From assembly GCF_008017755.1 (NCBI RefSeq), contig NZ_VRTS01000002.1, positions 372,001 through 436,000 on the forward strand: a stretch of DNA of 64,000 nt, written 5' to 3'. The DNA is from Alkalisalibacterium limincola (lineage in GTDB: Bacteria > Pseudomonadota > Gammaproteobacteria > Xanthomonadales > Xanthomonadaceae). The notes below the pieces were generated by a model. That model saw only the letters and a list, made by a program, of their open reading frames with translations, did not search any database and was not told where the DNA came from. Shown in pieces: positions 58,698-64,000 of the stretch. The translations under genes were made by a program, and so were the position numbers. The first letter of the stretch is position 1. The number at the start of each line of letters is the position of its first letter.

Positions 58698-61067
58698 GTG
58701 AACAGAGTTTGCAAGGTGGGGGTGCCGCTGGCCGCGGCGCTTGCCTTGGCCGTCGTGGCTGGAACAGGCATTGCGGTGGCTGGCACGACCGGCAAGCAAC
58801 CCATGGATGGCGGTCAGGAGACGGACCGCGCGATGCAGGCGGGCCAGCGCTTCATCGTGCGGTTCCATGGGGCCGCCGAAGCGCACGAGGTCGAGTCGGT
58901 GCTGAACCAGGCGGCCGCCCAGGCCTTCCCGGCCCCGGCGCTGTCCGCCCGCACGCGCACGGCAGCGCAAGCCGGCATGTCGGTGCGATTCGTGCGTTCC
59001 GGGGCCCTCGGGTTCCAGGTCGTGGAGAGCTCGCGCGCCCTGGATGCGCTCGAGGCTGAATCCTTCATGGCCTCCGTCCATGCGCTGCCGGAAGTCGACC
59101 ACATCGAGCGCGATGCGCTGATGCAACGGCAGCTCGATCCGGATGACGAGCTGTACGAGGAGTTGCAATGGAACTTCTTCGAGCCCACCGGGGGCGCGAA
59201 CCTGGCCAACGCCTGGCCACGTTCGACCGGTGGCGGCATCGTCGTGGCGGTACTCGACACAGGCTACCTGCCGCATGAAGACCTGCTCGGCAGCCTGGTT
59301 TCGGTGGGTTACGACTTCATCGCCGACTCCGAAACCTCGCGCAAGGCGCCAGGTCGCAGCGTGGATGCGATCGACCCGGGTGACTGGCATGGCGGCGAGT
59401 GCAACTTCGGTACCCCCGAACCGAGCAGCTGGCACGGCAGCCACGTGGCGGGAACGATCGCGGCGATCACCAACAACGGCATCGGCGTCGCCGGGGCGGC
59501 ACCGGATGCGCAGGTGCTGCCGCTGCGCGTGCTCGGAAAGTGTGGTGGTTTCCTGTCCGACATCGCCGACGCCATCGTCTGGGCCGCAGGCGGCGAGGTG
59601 CCTGGGCTCCCGGACAACCCGGACGTGGCCGAAGTCATCAACATGAGTCTCGGGGGTGGCGGGGCCTGCGGCGCCGTGTACCAGTCGGCGATCGACTTCG
59701 CCGTGTCGCAGGGCACGACGGTCGTCGTCGCCGCCGGCAACGCCGGGGCGGACGCCGCCGGTTCGCGCCCGGCGAACTGCGACAACGTCATCGTGGTGGC
59801 ATCCAATACGCGCACCGGCACGAAGTCCGGTTTTTCCAACTTCGGTGCGGCCATCGACGTGACCGCGCCCGGCACCGGCATCGTGTCGACCGTGGACAGC
59901 GGAACCCAGGGCCCGGAGGGCGATGACTACGCGATCTACAGCGGGACGTCCATGGCGGCGCCCCACGTGGCCGCCATCGTGGCCTTGATGCAGGCCGTGG
60001 CCGACACACCGTTGTCGCCGGCCCAGGTGGAGTCCATCCTCAAGGACACCGCGCGGCCGCTGCCCGAGCCGGATTCCTGTCCGGGTGGCTGCGGCGCGGG
60101 GATCGTCGACGCCAATGCCGCCGTCGCGGTGAGCCAGGGCGAGGAGCCGCCCGAGCCTCCGGAGGTGCCGCCACCCGCGCCGCCTGCGCCACTGTTCAAG
60201 GACATCCCCGTCGAAGGCCTTTCCGGCGCCGCGGGCGAGGAGATCCCGTTCCTCCTTACGGTGCCCGAGGACGTCACCCAGCTGGTGATCACGATCAGCG
60301 GCGGCAGCGGCGACGCCGACCTGTACGTCCGCCATGGGGGCCAGGTGTACGAGGGGCTGTGGGACTGTCGGCCCTGGGCGAGCGGCAACGAGGAGACCTG
60401 CACTTTCCCCATGCCCGAGGCCGGTGACTGGTACATCAAGGTCATCGGCTACACGGCATTCGACGGCGTCACCCTGCTGGCGACGTGGAGCGACGAGCCC
60501 CCCCAGGCGCCGATCGCGCTGGAGAGCGGTATCCCGGTCACCGGGCTCGAGGGTGCCGTGGCCAGCGAGAGGTTCTTCTTCATCGAGGTGCCCGAAGGGG
60601 CATCGAACCTGGTGTTCCAGATGTCCGGCGGCACCGGGGATGCGGACCTCTACACCCGCTTCGGCGCGCAGCCGACCTCCGGCAGCTGGGATTGCCGCCC
60701 CTACGCGCCGGGCAACAACGAAACCTGCACCGTGGCGGCACCCGAGGCAGGCACCCATCACGCGATGATCCGTGGCTTCTCCGCCTATGCCGGGGTCAGC
60801 CTCGTGGCGAGCTTCCAGATCGGGGATCCGGCGGTGCCGGGTGGCTTGTCGGTCGACGTCGGCGGTGCCCGCATGCGTCCCCGGCACAGCCTGGACTGGA
60901 CGGGGGGTGGCGACCGGGTCGACATCCTGTTCAACGGAAAGATCGTCCACACCGGCGAGAACACCGGTGGGTGGTCGCAGACCGTGGCGGTGGTGCGCGG
61001 CGGGTCGAGCTATACGGTGTGCAATGCCGGTACGCTGGAGTGCAGCGACACGATCGACGTCGACTGA
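58698..61067 (+). CDS. S8 subtilisin-like serine protease with two PPC domains
   Basis: The 789-residue protein is a paralog of the preceding one and is in one intact frame. It has a signal peptide (VGVPLAAALALAVVAGTGI), a propeptide, and a catalytic triad in VVAVLDTGYLPHED, SSWHGSHVAGT and YSGTSMAAPHVA. Two PPC domains follow (SGGSGDADLYVRHGG, then SGGTGDADLYTRFGAQ) and then the same terminal domain (GARMRPRHSLDWTGGG). PPC domains are usually cut off after export. Two paralogs in tandem point to a gene duplication. Confidence 0.95.
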   Translation: MNRVCKVGVPLAAALALAVVAGTGIAVAGTTGKQPMDGGQETDRAMQAGQRFIVRFHGAAEAHEVESVLNQAAAQAFPAPALSARTRTAAQAGMSVRFVRSGALGFQVVESSRALDALEAESFMASVHALPEVDHIERDALMQRQLDPDDELYEELQWNFFEPTGGANLANAWPRSTGGGIVVAVLDTGYLPHEDLLGSLVSVGYDFIADSETSRKAPGRSVDAIDPGDWHGGECNFGTPEPSSWHGSHVAGTIAAITNNGIGVAGAAPDAQVLPLRVLGKCGGFLSDIADAIVWAAGGEVPGLPDNPDVAEVINMSLGGGGACGAVYQSAIDFAVSQGTTVVVAAGNAGADAAGSRPANCDNVIVVASNTRTGTKSGFSNFGAAIDVTAPGTGIVSTVDSGTQGPEGDDYAIYSGTSMAAPHVAAIVALMQAVADTPLSPAQVESILKDTARPLPEPDSCPGGCGAGIVDANAAVAVSQGEEPPEPPEVPPPAPPAPLFKDIPVEGLSGAAGEEIPFLLTVPEDVTQLVITISGGSGDADLYVRHGGQVYEGLWDCRPWASGNEETCTFPMPEAGDWYIKVIGYTAFDGVTLLATWSDEPPQAPIALESGIPVTGLEGAVASERFFFIEVPEGASNLVFQMSGGTGDADLYTRFGAQPTSGSWDCRPYAPGNNETCTVAAPEAGTHHAMIRGFSAYAGVSLVASFQIGDPAVPGGLSVDVGGARMRPRHSLDWTGGGDRVDILFNGKIVHTGENTGGWSQTVAVVRGGSSYTVCNAGTLECSDTIDVD

Positions 61068-61147
61068 GGCCCCGACCGGGGCATCCCCGGATCCGGACAC
61101 GCAAGGCACCGGTCGACGCCGGGCCTTTCGTCATTCCGACGCGCGGC

Positions 61148-61633
61148 TCAGATCGCTTCGAAGCGGTTCGCGGCCACGTTCTTGCGCACCCTCGCCGGAT
61201 CCCAGATGCGTCCATTCATTGCGATGAAAACGCCGGGCGGCATGCTCTGCACCGCGCCGACGGCGGTGCCGATGTTGAATTCCGCGTCCGAGCCGCGGAA
61301 CCGGGCCGGGTTGAGCGCGCCGGTCAGCACGATCGTGCGGTCGGGGATGTCCGCCAGCACGCGCGCGGTCTCGACCATCGAGTCCGTGCCGTGGGTGATC
61401 AGGACGTGGCGTGCGGGCTGCGCGAGGACCGTGGATCGGATCAGTGCGCGATCCTCCTCGGTGATGTGCAGGCTGTCCTTGCGCAGGATCGGTATGACCT
61501 GGAAGCGGAAGGCCACGCCCAGCTCCTCCAGGATCCGCCCGATCTGGGGCTCGCCGATCTGGTAGTCGGACTTGTCGTCGAAGTAGATCTTGTCGATCGT
61601 GCCGCCGGTGGTGACGACGCAGAGCTGGTCCAT
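61148..61633 (-). CDS. Short asparaginase-like protein
   Basis: The 161-residue protein has only the N-terminal asparaginase/glutaminase domain: TTGGTIDKIYFD with the first catalytic Thr and LITHGTDSMVETA with the second Thr-Asp pair. The C-terminal domain of full enzymes (about 330 residues) is missing, yet the end is clean, as in a known class of single-domain homologs. Activity is uncertain. The ATG at 61633 starts right at the domain. Confidence 0.8.
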   Translation of the reverse strand: MDQLCVVTTGGTIDKIYFDDKSDYQIGEPQIGRILEELGVAFRFQVIPILRKDSLHITEEDRALIRSTVLAQPARHVLITHGTDSMVETARVLADIPDRTIVLTGALNPARFRGSDAEFNIGTAVGAVQSMPPGVFIAMNGRIWDPARVRKNVAANRFEAI

Positions 61634-61694
61634 GGGTGTTCGCAGGAGCCGGGTGAGGTCGCGGATTATACGCGGGCACCCGTCGCCAGGGCGT

Positions 61695-63974
<2,280 letters not shown>

Positions 63975-63975
<1 letters not shown>

Positions 63976-64000
63976 TGGGTTGGAAGAAGATGTTGCTGGT
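63975..64000 (+). CDS. Start of a further gene, cut by the window end
   Basis: The ATG at 63975 overlaps the previous stop (TGATG) and gives MGWKKMLLV, which looks like the start of a signal peptide. Nothing more can be said from nine codons. Confidence 0.4.

Overview
The window reads as chromosomal DNA of a high-GC gammaproteobacterium, most likely a Lysobacter/Luteimonas-type member of the Xanthomonadaceae. This rests on the SUF gene order with an Rrf2 regulator, an infC-rpmI-rplT-pheST-ihfA-merR-tRNA-Pro block, an FmdB protein near aspS, SufT, and paired S8 proteases with C-terminal PPC domains. It is family-level reasoning from protein sequence; no search was run.

Layout. 1-6.0 kb, minus strand: Rrf2 regulator, sufB, sufC, sufD, sufS, a GNAT acetyltransferase and a cut-off Rieske ferredoxin. 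6.1-9.9 kb: SET-domain protein, DJ-1/PfpI protein, DUF2784 membrane protein and an EF-G paralog with a leader that may hide its ribosome binding site. 10.0-14.7 kb: periplasmic nitrate reductase operon napEFDABC. 14.7-22.3 kb: hydrolase, glycine-zipper protein, amidohydrolase, FmdB, MFS transporter, lipoprotein and aspS. 22.3-32.2 kb: an accessory island of visibly lower GC between aspS and uvrB. 32.4-42.5 kb: uvrB, tRNA-Val, thrS, infC, rpmI, rplT, pheS, pheT, ihfA, a merR-type gene and tRNA-Pro. 42.5-64 kb: DUF5666 protein, serA facing a D-2-hydroxyglutarate dehydrogenase-like gene, sulfotransferase, proline iminopeptidase, NUDIX, 5'-3' exonuclease, nitroreductase, DUF1631 protein, pntAA-pntAB-pntB, sufT, two tandem S8 proteases, a short asparaginase-like protein, DUF2069, WrbA, a YihY-type protein and the first codons of one more gene.

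The island is the main point of interest. It holds a HEPN-motif protein followed at once by a KAP-like P-loop NTPase, a plausible undescribed two-gene defence system. Around it lie a putative PD-(D/E)XK-fold protein, a GIY-YIG nuclease, an H-NS-family gene, a CsrA paralog and several small unknown ORFs. Several ORFs end at or just before sequences resembling integron attC sites. This suggests a cassette cluster with no integrase in view (a CALIN-like array) or its remains.

Caution on sequence quality. At least fifteen apparent indels, nearly all resolved by a single base, interrupt otherwise intact and often essential genes (aspS, pheS, uvrB, sufS). Many lie in C/G runs or GC repeats, including three runs of 7-8 C. 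I treat these as assembly errors and annotate the full genes, marking where each frame breaks.
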